DNA from: Lysobacteraceae bacterium | GTDB taxonomy: Bacteria > Pseudomonadota > Gammaproteobacteria > Xanthomonadales > Xanthomonadaceae | Direction of reading: 5' to 3' | Assembly (NCBI GenBank): GCA_030681035.1 | Contig: JAUXUI010000087.1 | Location: 1 to 45,740 of the forward strand | Length of the DNA stretch: 45,740 bases | In this document: in pieces, positions 29,877-38,305 of the stretch | Layout of the letters: the number at the start of each line of letters is the position of its first letter | How positions within the stretch are numbered: position 1 is the stretch's first letter | Position numbers and translations under genes: made by a program | The notes under the pieces: model-generated | What the model saw: only the letters and a program-made list of their open reading frames with translations | Database searches by the model: none | Told to the model about the DNA's origin: nothing

Positions 29877-31715
29877 TCATGCCACCTGCTCCTTGACGGC
29901 TGCACGCTTGGCAATATGCGCGCCAATGGCCTCGGTGATGAAACGTGCGGTGATCGGGGTGCCGTCGTAATGCAGCACTGCGATCAGGTGCGCCGGGTCG
30001 ATTGCCAACTCGTTGATCAGCAGCGAGCGCATCTGGCCATCGCGATTTTGTTCGACCACAAACACAAGTTCGTGCTCGGCAATGAATGCGTTTACCGATG
30101 CCGGGAACGGAAATGCGCGCAGACGCAGGGTATCGAGCGCTACGCCACGCGCTGCGAAGCTCGCCATCGCCTCGTCCATGGCAGCGCTGGTGGAACCAAA
30201 ATAAATTGCGCCACAGCGCGCCGGCACATCGCCCTGATGCAGCACCGGTGCCGGCACCAGCGTCTTGGCGGTGTCCCATTTGCGCATCAGCCGTTCCATG
30301 TTGTAGACGTAATCCGGGCCGCGTTCGGAATAGCGCGCGTAGGCATCCTTGCTGGTGCCACGGGTGAAAAAACCACCGCGCGCGGGATGGGTGCCGGGCA
30401 AGGTGCGCCACGGGATGCCATCGCCATCAACATCGTTGTATCGGCCAAAATCGCGGCCCGCTTCCAGTTCCTCGGCGCTCATCACCTTGCCGCGGTCGTA
30501 GTCGCGCCCTTCGTGCCATTGCAGCGGCGCACACAGGCGCTGGTTCATGCCGATGTCGAGATCGGTCATCACGAACACCGGGGTTTGCAGGCGATCAGCC
30601 AGATCCAGCGCCGCCGCCGCATGATCGAAGCATTCGGACGGATCTTGCGGCAACAGCAATACGTGGCGGGTATCGCCATGAGAGGCATAGGCGCACGACA
30701 GCAGATCAGCCTGCTGGGTGCGGGTTGGCATGCCGGTAGATGGGCCACCGCGTTGTACGTTGATCAGGGTGATCGGAATCTCGGCGAAATAGGCCAGACC
30801 GAGAAACTCGGTCATCAGCGACACGCCAGGGCCGGAGGTAGCGGTAAACGCGCGCGCGCCGTTCCAGCCGGCACCCACCACCATGCCGATCGAGGCGATC
30901 TCGTCCTCGGCCTGGATGATGGCATAGCGGTGCTCGCCCGTTTCCGAGTCAACTCGGTATTTCTGGCAATATTTCTGGAACGACTCGGCCAGCGAACTCG
31001 ATGGCGTGATCGGGTACCACGCGCACACCGTAGCGCCGCCGTAGACACAGCCCAATGCTGCGGCGCTGTTGCCATCGACGAAGATGCGATCACCCACCGC
31101 ATCGGCACGCTGCACGCGCAGGCCCAGCGGATGCGTCAGGTTGGCGATGGCGTAATCTCGGCCCAAGTGCAGGGCATGCTTGTTCGCCTCGACCAGCATT
31201 TCCTTGCCTTTGTACTGCTCCAGAAACAACGCCTCGATCACCGCCGGATCGATATCCAGCAACACCGACAGAACACCTACATACATGATGTTCTTGAACA
31301 ACTGGCGTTGCCGGGGGTCGGCATAGGCATCATTGCAGATGCGGGTCAACGGCACGCCGAACACGCTGATGTCAGCGCGCAGCCGGGCACTCGCCAGCGG
31401 CTTGGTGTTGTCGTAGAGCAGGTAGCCGCCAGTCACGATTTCCTTGATGTCGGCATCGAAGGTTTGCGGATTCATCGCCACCATCAGATCCACACCGCCG
31501 CGCCGCCCAAGCCAGCCGGCTTCGCTGACGCGCGCTTCATACCAGGTCGGCAAACCCTGGATGTTGGAGGGAAAGATATTGCGTGGACTGACCGGCACGC
31601 CCATGCGCAAGATGGCCTTGGCGAATAGTTCGTTGGCCGACGCCGAGCCGGAGCCGTTGACGTTGGCGAACTTGATGACGAAATCGTTGATGGATTGCAA
31701 TGCCGCGACGCTCAC
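29877..31715 (-). CDS. 2-oxoacid:ferredoxin oxidoreductase, fused gamma-alpha subunit
   Basis: The protein has 612 residues. The N-terminal gamma domain (about 1-190; FAKAILRMGVPVSPRNIFPSN, VAMNPQTFDADIKEI) is fused to an alpha domain. The alpha domain has YPITPSSSLAESFQKY (about 233), QAEDEIASIGMVVGAGWNG and TSGPGVSLMTEFLGLAYFAE, then RGGPSTGMPTRTQQADL. The fused gamma-alpha type is typical of two-subunit 2-oxoglutarate or pyruvate:ferredoxin oxidoreductases that work under oxic conditions. It is the middle of a three-gene redox unit with the GltD-like protein upstream and the beta subunit downstream. The substrate is not decided by the sequence; 2-oxoglutarate is the usual call. Confidence 0.9.
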   Translation of the reverse strand: MSVAALQSINDFVIKFANVNGSGSASANELFAKAILRMGVPVSPRNIFPSNIQGLPTWYEARVSEAGWLGRRGGVDLMVAMNPQTFDADIKEIVTGGYLLYDNTKPLASARLRADISVFGVPLTRICNDAYADPRQRQLFKNIMYVGVLSVLLDIDPAVIEALFLEQYKGKEMLVEANKHALHLGRDYAIANLTHPLGLRVQRADAVGDRIFVDGNSAAALGCVYGGATVCAWYPITPSSSLAESFQKYCQKYRVDSETGEHRYAIIQAEDEIASIGMVVGAGWNGARAFTATSGPGVSLMTEFLGLAYFAEIPITLINVQRGGPSTGMPTRTQQADLLSCAYASHGDTRHVLLLPQDPSECFDHAAAALDLADRLQTPVFVMTDLDIGMNQRLCAPLQWHEGRDYDRGKVMSAEELEAGRDFGRYNDVDGDGIPWRTLPGTHPARGGFFTRGTSKDAYARYSERGPDYVYNMERLMRKWDTAKTLVPAPVLHQGDVPARCGAIYFGSTSAAMDEAMASFAARGVALDTLRLRAFPFPASVNAFIAEHELVFVVEQNRDGQMRSLLINELAIDPAHLIAVLHYDGTPITARFITEAIGAHIAKRAAVKEQVA

Positions 31716-31735
31716 AGACGACCTCCGCTAAGCCA

Positions 31736-31840
31736 CCCCTCTCCCGCCGGGAGAGGGGTTGGGGGTGAGGGTACCAACACAGTGCGACGGTTGGGCGTTA
31801 CCGAACCCTCACCCCTGCCCCTCTCCCAGTGGGAGAGGGG
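31736..31840. repeat. REP pair, CCCTCTCCC type
   Basis: Two copies in inverted orientation, at 31736-31772 and 31805-31840, each hold a CCCTCTCCC/GGGAGAGGG hairpin followed by GGGTGAGGGT or its complement. They form one large palindrome between the GltD-like gene and the oxidoreductase alpha gene. This is a second REP family, distinct from the GTAGGAGC type elsewhere in the window. Confidence 0.8.
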
Positions 31841-31866
31841 TTCAAACACACTGCACGCTGACCAAT

Positions 31867-33690
31867 TCACGCTACCTTCCGTTGCGCATCGCCGCCGCAG
31901 CCCTGCCCGGCCTGTGCGGTGTGCAACAGGAATTTTTGCATGTCCCAGGCACCGGTGGGGCAACGCTCGGCGCACAGGCCGCAGTGCAGGCACACGTCCT
32001 CGTCCTTGACCATTACCCGCCCGGTCTTGAGCGCATCGGATACGTACAAGTCCTGATCGGTATTGAGCGCGGGCGCGGTGAGGCGTTGCCGCAATTCGGG
32101 CTCATCGGCATTGCCGGTAAAGCTGATGCAATCCATCGGGCAGATGTCGGTGCAGGCATCGCATTCGATGCAGCGATCACGCAGGAATACGGTCTGCACA
32201 TCGCAGTTCAGGCAGCGCTGGGTTTCACGCAAGGCGGTCTGCACATCAAAGCCCAGTTCCACCTCCATCGAAATGGAGTTCAGGGTTTGCTCGGCGGGCG
32301 CCCACGGCACCTTGAAGCGCTGGTCGCCGGAGATGTCGTTGTCGTAGCTCCACTCATGGATGCCCATCTTCTGCGAGACCAGATTCACCATCGGATCGGG
32401 CCGCAGTTGCAACGACTCACCGCGCGCAAACAGATCGATGCTGATCGCCGCAGCGTGGCCATGCGCCACCGCCCAGATGATGTTTTTCGGGCCGAACGCG
32501 CTGTCGCCACCGAAAAATACATTCGGGATGCTGGACTGGAAGCTGACCTCGTCAAGCTCGGGCAGACCCCAGCGATTGAAGTTCAGGCCGATGTCGCGCT
32601 CGATCCAGGGAAAAGCATTCTCCTGCCCGATCGCCACCAGCACGTCATCGCAGGGATGCAACTCATCCGGCTCACCGGTAGGCACCAATTTGCGGCGGCC
32701 TTCGGCGTCGTACTGCGCGCTGACCTTTTCGAACCACATGCCGGTGATCCGGCCGTTGTCATGCTCCACCGATTTGGGCACGCGAAAATCGAGGATCGGG
32801 ATGCCCTCGTGCTGCGCGTCCTCCTTCTCCCACGGGCTCGCCTTCATCTCGGCAAAACCGGAGCGCACGATCACCTTGACGTCAGTCCCGCCAAGGCGGC
32901 GCGCCGAGCGGCAGCAGTCCATTGCGGTGTTGCCGCCGCCAAGCACGATCACCCGTTTGCCGATCGCGGTGATGTGGCCGAATGACACCGAGGACAGCCA
33001 GTCGATGCCGATATGGACGTTGGCAGCGGCTTCTTGCCGGCCCGGCACATCGAGATCGCGACCGCGCGGCGCACCGGTGCCGACGAACACCGCGTCCCAG
33101 CCTTCCGCCAGCAGCGCCTTGAGCGAATCGATGCGGCGATTGCCTTCAAAGCGGACTCCGCAATCGAGCACGTAGCCGACTTCCTCATCGATCACCGCTT
33201 CGGGCAGGCGAAAGCGCGGCACCTGGGTGCGCATGAAGCCGCCGGCCTTGGGGTCCTGGTCGAACACCACCACCTCGTAACCCAGCGGCGCCAGATCGCG
33301 CGCCACTGTCAGCGCGGCAGGGCCGGCGCCAATGCAGGCCACCCGTTTACCATTTTTGTGCGCAACTGGCTTGGGCATGCCAGCACGCGGATCGCTCTTG
33401 AGATCGGCAGCGACACGTTTGAGCCGGCAGATCGCCACCGGCTCGGGATGCTCGCCGTTGCTTTCTTCCACCCGGCCGCGCCGGCAGGCGGGTTCGCAGG
33501 GGCGGTCGCAGGTGCGCCCGAGAATGCCGGGGAAGACGTTGGAGCGCCAGTTCACCAGATAGGCATCGGTGTAGCGCTGCGCGGCGATCAGGCGGATGTA
33601 CTCGGGTACCGGCGTGTGTGCGGGACAAGCCCACTGGCAATCGACCACTTTGTGAAAGTAATCGGCTTCAGCGATGTCAGTCGGCTTCAT
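31867..33690 (-). CDS. GltD-like FAD oxidoreductase with two C-terminal [4Fe-4S] clusters
   Basis: The protein has 607 residues. The N-terminal GltD-type region has Cys pairs (CQWACPAHTPVPEY, about 18-31; CDRPCEPACRRG, about 60-71). An FAD-binding Rossmann motif follows (ACIGAGPAALTVARDLA, about 118-134), then an NAD(P)-binding VIVLGGGNTAMDC (about 250). Two ferredoxin motifs lie near the end: CIECDACTDICPMDC and CLHCGLCAERCPTGA. Related proteins pass electrons between NAD(P)H and ferredoxin-type acceptors. It heads the operon with the 2-oxoacid:ferredoxin oxidoreductase and probably connects that enzyme to the NAD(P)(H) pool. It is not the glutamate synthase small subunit proper, as no large subunit is adjacent. 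Confidence 0.88.
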   Translation of the reverse strand: MKPTDIAEADYFHKVVDCQWACPAHTPVPEYIRLIAAQRYTDAYLVNWRSNVFPGILGRTCDRPCEPACRRGRVEESNGEHPEPVAICRLKRVAADLKSDPRAGMPKPVAHKNGKRVACIGAGPAALTVARDLAPLGYEVVVFDQDPKAGGFMRTQVPRFRLPEAVIDEEVGYVLDCGVRFEGNRRIDSLKALLAEGWDAVFVGTGAPRGRDLDVPGRQEAAANVHIGIDWLSSVSFGHITAIGKRVIVLGGGNTAMDCCRSARRLGGTDVKVIVRSGFAEMKASPWEKEDAQHEGIPILDFRVPKSVEHDNGRITGMWFEKVSAQYDAEGRRKLVPTGEPDELHPCDDVLVAIGQENAFPWIERDIGLNFNRWGLPELDEVSFQSSIPNVFFGGDSAFGPKNIIWAVAHGHAAAISIDLFARGESLQLRPDPMVNLVSQKMGIHEWSYDNDISGDQRFKVPWAPAEQTLNSISMEVELGFDVQTALRETQRCLNCDVQTVFLRDRCIECDACTDICPMDCISFTGNADEPELRQRLTAPALNTDQDLYVSDALKTGRVMVKDEDVCLHCGLCAERCPTGAWDMQKFLLHTAQAGQGCGGDAQRKVA

Positions 33691-33860
33691 CTTGACTCCC
33701 GCGGATGTCCGCGTGTTCCGATGTGCCGACTATAACGCTACACGCCGCCGTTGCGTTGTGCGCTGCGCAAGGAAATCATCTGAAAAAAGGTGTATGGCGT
33801 CGGGTTTCGTCCCTGCGGTCTGCTCCGGCGTCACACCGGAACAGGCCGCTTCCGCAGCGA

Positions 33861-34439
33861 TTACTTCTGCTTCCAGTTGCCGCTGCGATCCTGATACCAG
33901 CTTCCACCCGGCGCGCTGTCCACCCATTGCCGGGCGAACGTCTCGCGGATCTGGTTCTCCCAATCGGGGTGGCCGTTGGCTACAGCAATCTCGCGATATG
34001 CCGCATTGCGATCACGGTTTTCCTCCGCCACCAACCCACTCAAGGTAGCCCGCTCGCGCAGCGGCACCGCAGCGGCATCGCGCACCTGCACCAGGCCATC
34101 ATTGCCAAAGCCCAGCGCGCCGGCAGCAAACAACGGTGCCAGTTTGCCCTGATAACGCTGTGCCATGCGGTCCTGGATCGTCTGGATGGCCGGTGTGCGG
34201 ATGGTGATGTCGGCCGCTTGTGCGTGCGCATCGGCAATGAAGAACGACAACCACGCCATGCCGCCACCGGATGAATCTGCTGGCACGCTGGCGCCGGGAT
34301 TGGCATCTACACCGATCACCTTGTCGACAAACTCCTTGGCCGCCTCCTGTGCTTCGGCTGCGGGAAAGTAGACATTGATGGTGACGCAGGCGCTGAGCAA
34401 CAACGCCGCTACCACGCCGGAAACCAGAAACTTGCGCAT
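33861..34439 (-). CDS. ydbL: YdbL/DUF1318-like lipoprotein
   Basis: The protein has 192 residues. A signal peptide with lipobox LLLSAC (lipidated Cys about 18) is followed by VTINVYFPAAEAQEAAKEF and a central linker. The C-terminal DUF1318 domain has IRTPAIQTIQDRMAQRY, GFGNDGLVQVRDA and NRDRNAAYREIAVANGHPDWENQIRETFARQW. In E. coli, YdbL is a periplasmic chaperone for the YdbH-YnbE bridge that moves phospholipids to the outer membrane, and YnbE is a separate small lipoprotein. Here no YnbE gene lies between ydbH and this gene (68 bases), and this YdbL carries the lipid anchor itself. The start MRKFLVSG is the one giving a signal peptide. Confidence 0.83.
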   Translation of the reverse strand: MRKFLVSGVVAALLLSACVTINVYFPAAEAQEAAKEFVDKVIGVDANPGASVPADSSGGGMAWLSFFIADAHAQAADITIRTPAIQTIQDRMAQRYQGKLAPLFAAGALGFGNDGLVQVRDAAAVPLRERATLSGLVAEENRDRNAAYREIAVANGHPDWENQIRETFARQWVDSAPGGSWYQDRSGNWKQK

Positions 34440-34507
34440 GACATCCTCCTGTGTTGAAACCACTGCATTTTGGGTGCCGGACATTACCGGGATTGACTTG
34501 AAACCTG

Positions 34508-36535
34508 TTAATTCACCGTCGGCATCTGCCCTTCGGTTACCGCCTTCAAACGCGCCAACAACACCGGCCAATCCACCCGCCGCGAAAATCCGACCACCGT
34601 GATGCGCGGCAAACCCGAACCATCGACGATGGTATAGCCCTGTCCGGCTGAACCAACACCGTCCATGTGGCATACATTCTGTCGCAGTGTGCATTTCAGA
34701 CCCAACTTCGCGTAGGAGAAATTGCTGAACATCTTGAGCATGCTGTTTTGCAGGCCGGCAGCGATTCCGCCACCGCCGACGCTGGTCAGATCGCGCACGG
34801 CACGCTGGCTGATTTTCTTTTTACCTTTGTAGCTCGGGCTGGAATGGAAGTCTGCATCAAATTGCACCGGCGCCCAGTCCAGCAGGCGCAGATTGCTGAC
34901 TTTGCCGTCGAGCCTGCCGGTGATTTCACCGAAGCCAAAAGCAGCAGTCAACGGCTGCAGATCGAGTTGATCGTAGACGATGTCGGCTGCCAGCATTGGC
35001 GCCACGCCAAATGGCCGCTCCATCACCATGTCGTTGATCCGCACTTCGCCATCGAACATCGAAATAGTGATGCCGCCCTTGAAGCTGAGCCGATTGTCGG
35101 CGTACTGCGCATCGGCCAAGGTGCCACCCACGGTGCCGGTGAATGGTGGCCAGCCCAGACGTTGCGACAGTTTGCCCAGATCCAGGTCGGTGAGCTTCAT
35201 GCCCAGGCGAATGCGTGCCCCCTGATCGCCCTGGCGCGGTGTGAGCGCGAAATGGTTGAGTCGAAAACCTCCCCCGAGTAACGGCACCACCACCGGCGCC
35301 AGCAACGCGATTTCACCGCTTTTGCTTTGCAGCGATGCCGAGCCGGCGCCGAAACCCAGGCCATAGATTGCCGCAGCACCCCAACCAATTGTGCCCGGAG
35401 CGGAATCACCGGCACGAGCCCACGCCAATTCGCCAGACACATCGGCGAGTGCAAATCGGCCATCGGCGGCAACGGCATTGACCTTGTCCAGCGCCACGCT
35501 GACTGCGCTGGCACCTTGCTCACCCCAATCCAGACTGGCACGCAGACTGCCGGTCAATAGCAGGCCATCCAGTCCGGCCATCCCGATTGGCCCACTCAGG
35601 TAGCGGGTCGCGGCATCCTGCAATGAGGCGCTCGCCACCGCCAGCGTTGCCCGCAGCGGGTTGAATGCCAGATCGAGCTGCACCTCGCCCTCAACATGCA
35701 GGGCACCCGGATCATCCCAGCGGATGTCGTGCAATCGCCAACCCTGATTGCCGCGGCGTTCGGCGATCACTGCCATGCTGACCGCCTGTTTTGGCAATGC
35801 CACATACAGGCTCGATGCCAACAGCTCACCGCCGTGCAGCGATCCCTTCACCGCCAGCCGACTGGCGGCATCGCTGATCGACGCATCCAGTTGCATCTTC
35901 GCCGACAAGCCCTCGGCCGCGATCATGCCATCGGCAGTGTCCAGCGCCAGCCCGGCAAGCGTGACCGGGCCGCTGACGCGCATCGGCTTCGCCTCAGGCA
36001 CGTTGAGCATGAAATCCGCATCGACCCGACCCTTGTTGTAACGCGCATCGGCCCACAACGTGCGCATGAATGCCTGCACCCACGCCACCGGCACCTGACG
36101 CAACAGCAGGCGGGTGACATCGGGCGCGGCCGCTAGCCGTTTGACCTCGATCCGTGTCCGACCCGAAGTCAACAGCGCATCGGTATGTGACAACGACATT
36201 GCCAGACGCAGCGATGGCAAGTTTCCTTGCGCCGAGCGCACCGGCCCGGCACAGGCGAAACCTTCGCCGTCGCGTTTGAGTTCACATTGCCAGCGCAGTT
36301 TGTCGAAACGATAACCCAGCGAGGAGGCATCAATCTGCGCGATGTCGATACTCAACTGCCCGCTATCAGCATCATCGGGCCAGTCCAGGCTCACATCTAC
36401 CTTGTGAACCTCGGCAATCGCGGTACGCACCATCGCAACCTGCGCGCTCATCCGTTTGGCGTTCACCGTGGTGGCATTGAGCAGCCCCAGGATGACAACC
36501 AAAGCGAGCGTAGAACAGCGCAGCGAATAGTGCAT
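34508..36535 (-). CDS. ydbH: YdbH family AsmA-like phospholipid transport protein
   Basis: The protein has 675 residues. An N-terminal hydrophobic segment (about 8-26, STLALVVILGLLNATTVNA) serves as membrane anchor or signal. It is followed by long beta-rich repeats of the AsmA/DctA-YdbH kind, with a late SFKGGITISMFDGEVRINDM segment (about 480). In E. coli, YdbH acts with TamB and YhdP in transport of phospholipids across the periplasm. It is shorter than E. coli YdbH (about 880 residues). The C-terminal Cys pair (LKCTLRQNVCHM) may form a disulfide. It forms a two-gene operon with the YdbL-like lipoprotein and is divergent from the receiver-HPt gene, with 89 bases between starts. Confidence 0.82.
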   Translation of the reverse strand: MHYSLRCSTLALVVILGLLNATTVNAKRMSAQVAMVRTAIAEVHKVDVSLDWPDDADSGQLSIDIAQIDASSLGYRFDKLRWQCELKRDGEGFACAGPVRSAQGNLPSLRLAMSLSHTDALLTSGRTRIEVKRLAAAPDVTRLLLRQVPVAWVQAFMRTLWADARYNKGRVDADFMLNVPEAKPMRVSGPVTLAGLALDTADGMIAAEGLSAKMQLDASISDAASRLAVKGSLHGGELLASSLYVALPKQAVSMAVIAERRGNQGWRLHDIRWDDPGALHVEGEVQLDLAFNPLRATLAVASASLQDAATRYLSGPIGMAGLDGLLLTGSLRASLDWGEQGASAVSVALDKVNAVAADGRFALADVSGELAWARAGDSAPGTIGWGAAAIYGLGFGAGSASLQSKSGEIALLAPVVVPLLGGGFRLNHFALTPRQGDQGARIRLGMKLTDLDLGKLSQRLGWPPFTGTVGGTLADAQYADNRLSFKGGITISMFDGEVRINDMVMERPFGVAPMLAADIVYDQLDLQPLTAAFGFGEITGRLDGKVSNLRLLDWAPVQFDADFHSSPSYKGKKKISQRAVRDLTSVGGGGIAAGLQNSMLKMFSNFSYAKLGLKCTLRQNVCHMDGVGSAGQGYTIVDGSGLPRITVVGFSRRVDWPVLLARLKAVTEGQMPTVN

Positions 36536-36624
36536 TGGCCACCTGTAACCCTTCGAATCGAGCGAGCACGCGGCAGAACCTGCGCGTTGTGTCAGGATAG
36601 CCCCAGTTTAGGGTCGAATACTGA

Positions 36625-37302
36625 ATGCCGATGGCAAAACTCCTGCTACTGGAAGACGACCCGCCTACCCGCCTGTTTTTGCACGAAACGCTATTGGTGA
36701 TACCGGCACAAGTGCAATGCACCAGCACGCTGGCGCAGGCTGAGGCGGCCATCCAGCGCATCGCGTTCGACCTGTGGTTGTTCGACGCCAATGTGCCCGA
36801 TGGCCACAGCGCCGATCTGTTGATCCGCCTGCGGATCGCTGGCATACAGACCCCAGCCATCGCCCTGACTGCCGACAATGACGCAGCCATGACGACGGCA
36901 TTGCTCGCATCCGGATTTTCCCAAGTAGTGATCAAACCGGTAGCTGGTGCCGAACTGTTGCAAGTAGTAGGCAAGTTGCTGCCTGCTGCTGCCGAACACG
37001 ATCTTTGGAACCACCGCCACGCGCTGGCTGCGGCTGGTGGTGTAGAAAACACGCGTGCGGCCTTGCATGACATCTTCTTGCAAGAGCTTCCAGACTTGCA
37101 ACGACAAATCATTGATGCCCTTGCGCAAGGCCAGCATCCGCTTGCTGGCAGTTTGCTGCACCGGCTCAACGGCAGTTGCGCGCTGGTTGGCGCCGATGCT
37201 TTGCGCGAAGCCGTGTTTGCATTGTCCAATGACCTGGGCCAACCCAGCCTGCGGGATCGGTTTGTCAGCGCCTGCCAGCGCACATTGCGCGAAAAGCCAT
37301 GA
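36625..37302 (+). CDS. Receiver-HPt signalling protein
   Basis: The protein has 225 residues. The receiver domain (about 4-120) has EDD (10-12), phosphoacceptor Asp about 54 (LWLFDANVPDG), Thr about 82 (ALTADND) and Lys about 104 (VIKPVAG). The C-terminal half resembles an HPt helical bundle with HRLNGSCALVGADAL (His about 179), close to the HxLKGS pattern. Such proteins are intermediate or branch components of a phosphorelay. No kinase gene is adjacent, so the partners are unknown. ATG codons at 36625 and 36631 are both possible. The downstream neighbour recO is convergent, about 58 bases away. Confidence 0.8.
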   Translation: MPMAKLLLLEDDPPTRLFLHETLLVIPAQVQCTSTLAQAEAAIQRIAFDLWLFDANVPDGHSADLLIRLRIAGIQTPAIALTADNDAAMTTALLASGFSQVVIKPVAGAELLQVVGKLLPAAAEHDLWNHRHALAAAGGVENTRAALHDIFLQELPDLQRQIIDALAQGQHPLAGSLLHRLNGSCALVGADALREAVFALSNDLGQPSLRDRFVSACQRTLREKP

Positions 37303-37360
37303 CGAACCGGTGAATCGTCAAAAAGTACAGTTGGAGCGCAACAGGCATCTGCAGAAGGTC

Positions 37361-38065
37361 TTATTTGTAAGTCAACTCGCCCAGCATGTCCCACGAGCGC
37401 AATGGCCGACCGTCCAGCAAACGCTCTAGCTGATTGCGCAGCACTCGCCGCAACACACGCAATGTGGCTTGCTCCGGCTCCACATCAGCGGCCAATGCCA
37501 GCCATTGCGCGCCGCTGACGGCACTGCGATCAGAGGCCAAGGCACTTATCGCGCCTTGCTCGGGATCAATGCGATAACGCGCTTCGGGGTCGATGGCTGC
37601 GCCATTGGCATCGTGATCAAACGACAACGCATAGCCCAACTGAATCAACAGATCGCGCTCGAAGCAACGCAGCGTCCAAGCCAGACTTGCGTCACCGGCA
37701 AGTGCATCGAGCAATGCGCAGTAACGAGCAAACAGCGCCTGCGGCGGATCATTGCGAGGGGTCAGTCGTAGCAGCAATTCGTTGACATAAAACCCGGCAA
37801 GCACCGATTCGCCGGACAACGGCAGTGGCGCTGCGGTGGGCTCTACCGCGCCCAGATTGGCCAGCTCGCCGCGCTGCTGAAAATCGATCCGCAATGGTGT
37901 GAATGGCTGCAATACCGCACGTATCCATTGCCGTTTCGGGCCACGTACCGAGCGTGACAAGGCACCGATGCGGCCGTAATCGGGCGTAAACAACTCCACC
38001 AGCATGCTGGTTTCGCGCCACGGCCGCACATGCAACACCCACGCCGGTTGCGCGCTTACCCGCAT
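37361..38065 (-). CDS. recO: DNA repair protein RecO
   Basis: The protein has 234 residues. The N-terminal OB fold starts QPAWVLHVRPWRETSMLVELFTPDYGRIGALSRSVRG, typical of RecO, and a helical C-terminal part follows with GFYVNELLLRLTPRNDP and ALFARY. The zinc-binding cysteines of some RecOs are absent, as usual in gammaproteobacteria. RecO with RecR loads RecA on SSB-coated gaps. The start at 38065 gives the family N terminus; an ATG 30 bases further up is also in frame. It lies 240 bases after era, separated by two REP elements, so co-transcription with era is uncertain. Confidence 0.93.
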   Translation of the reverse strand: MRVSAQPAWVLHVRPWRETSMLVELFTPDYGRIGALSRSVRGPKRQWIRAVLQPFTPLRIDFQQRGELANLGAVEPTAAPLPLSGESVLAGFYVNELLLRLTPRNDPPQALFARYCALLDALAGDASLAWTLRCFERDLLIQLGYALSFDHDANGAAIDPEARYRIDPEQGAISALASDRSAVSGAQWLALAADVEPEQATLRVLRRVLRNQLERLLDGRPLRSWDMLGELTYK

Positions 38066-38190
38066 GTCGATGACCCAGACCGTGCATGCGTACACGAGGC
38101 TTCATTCCGACGCCACCGCGTTGCGCGGCTCGCCCGGTCAGTCGCTGCGCGACAACGCAAGCTGCGCTTGCCATGCCATCGATTCGCTCG

Positions 38191-38258
38191 GTCGCCCACG
38201 GGGTGGGCTCCTACACGAGCGGTGCATTGCCCCTGTAGGAGCCCACCCTGTGGGCGAT
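38191..38258. repeat. Inverted pair of GTAG-type REP elements
   Basis: GTCGCCCACGGGGTGGGCTC (from 38191, ending CTAC at 38214) and GTAGGAGCCCACCCTGTGGG (from 38235, ending 38258) face away from each other. Each contains a GCCCAC/GTGGGC hairpin. They fill the gap between era and recO, which holds no gene. They match the element at 29759-29830 in head sequence. Confidence 0.85.
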
Positions 38259-38305
38259 TGCTTTGCCAAGTCGCGCACATGGCGCGTCTCCGCAAATGCC
38301 GTGCG

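Noticed and set aside
29715-31628. A 637-codon plus-strand frame opposite the oxidoreductase alpha gene, and similar long frames opposite the GltD-like gene and ydbH
   Set aside because: The minus-strand genes have clear motifs and operon overlaps. The plus-strand translations are rich in His, Arg and Gln and lack family features.
33800-33860. Hairpin around TCCGGCGTCACACCGGA after the ydbL-like gene as terminator
   Set aside because: The stem is short and no T-run follows on the minus strand, so it was not called.
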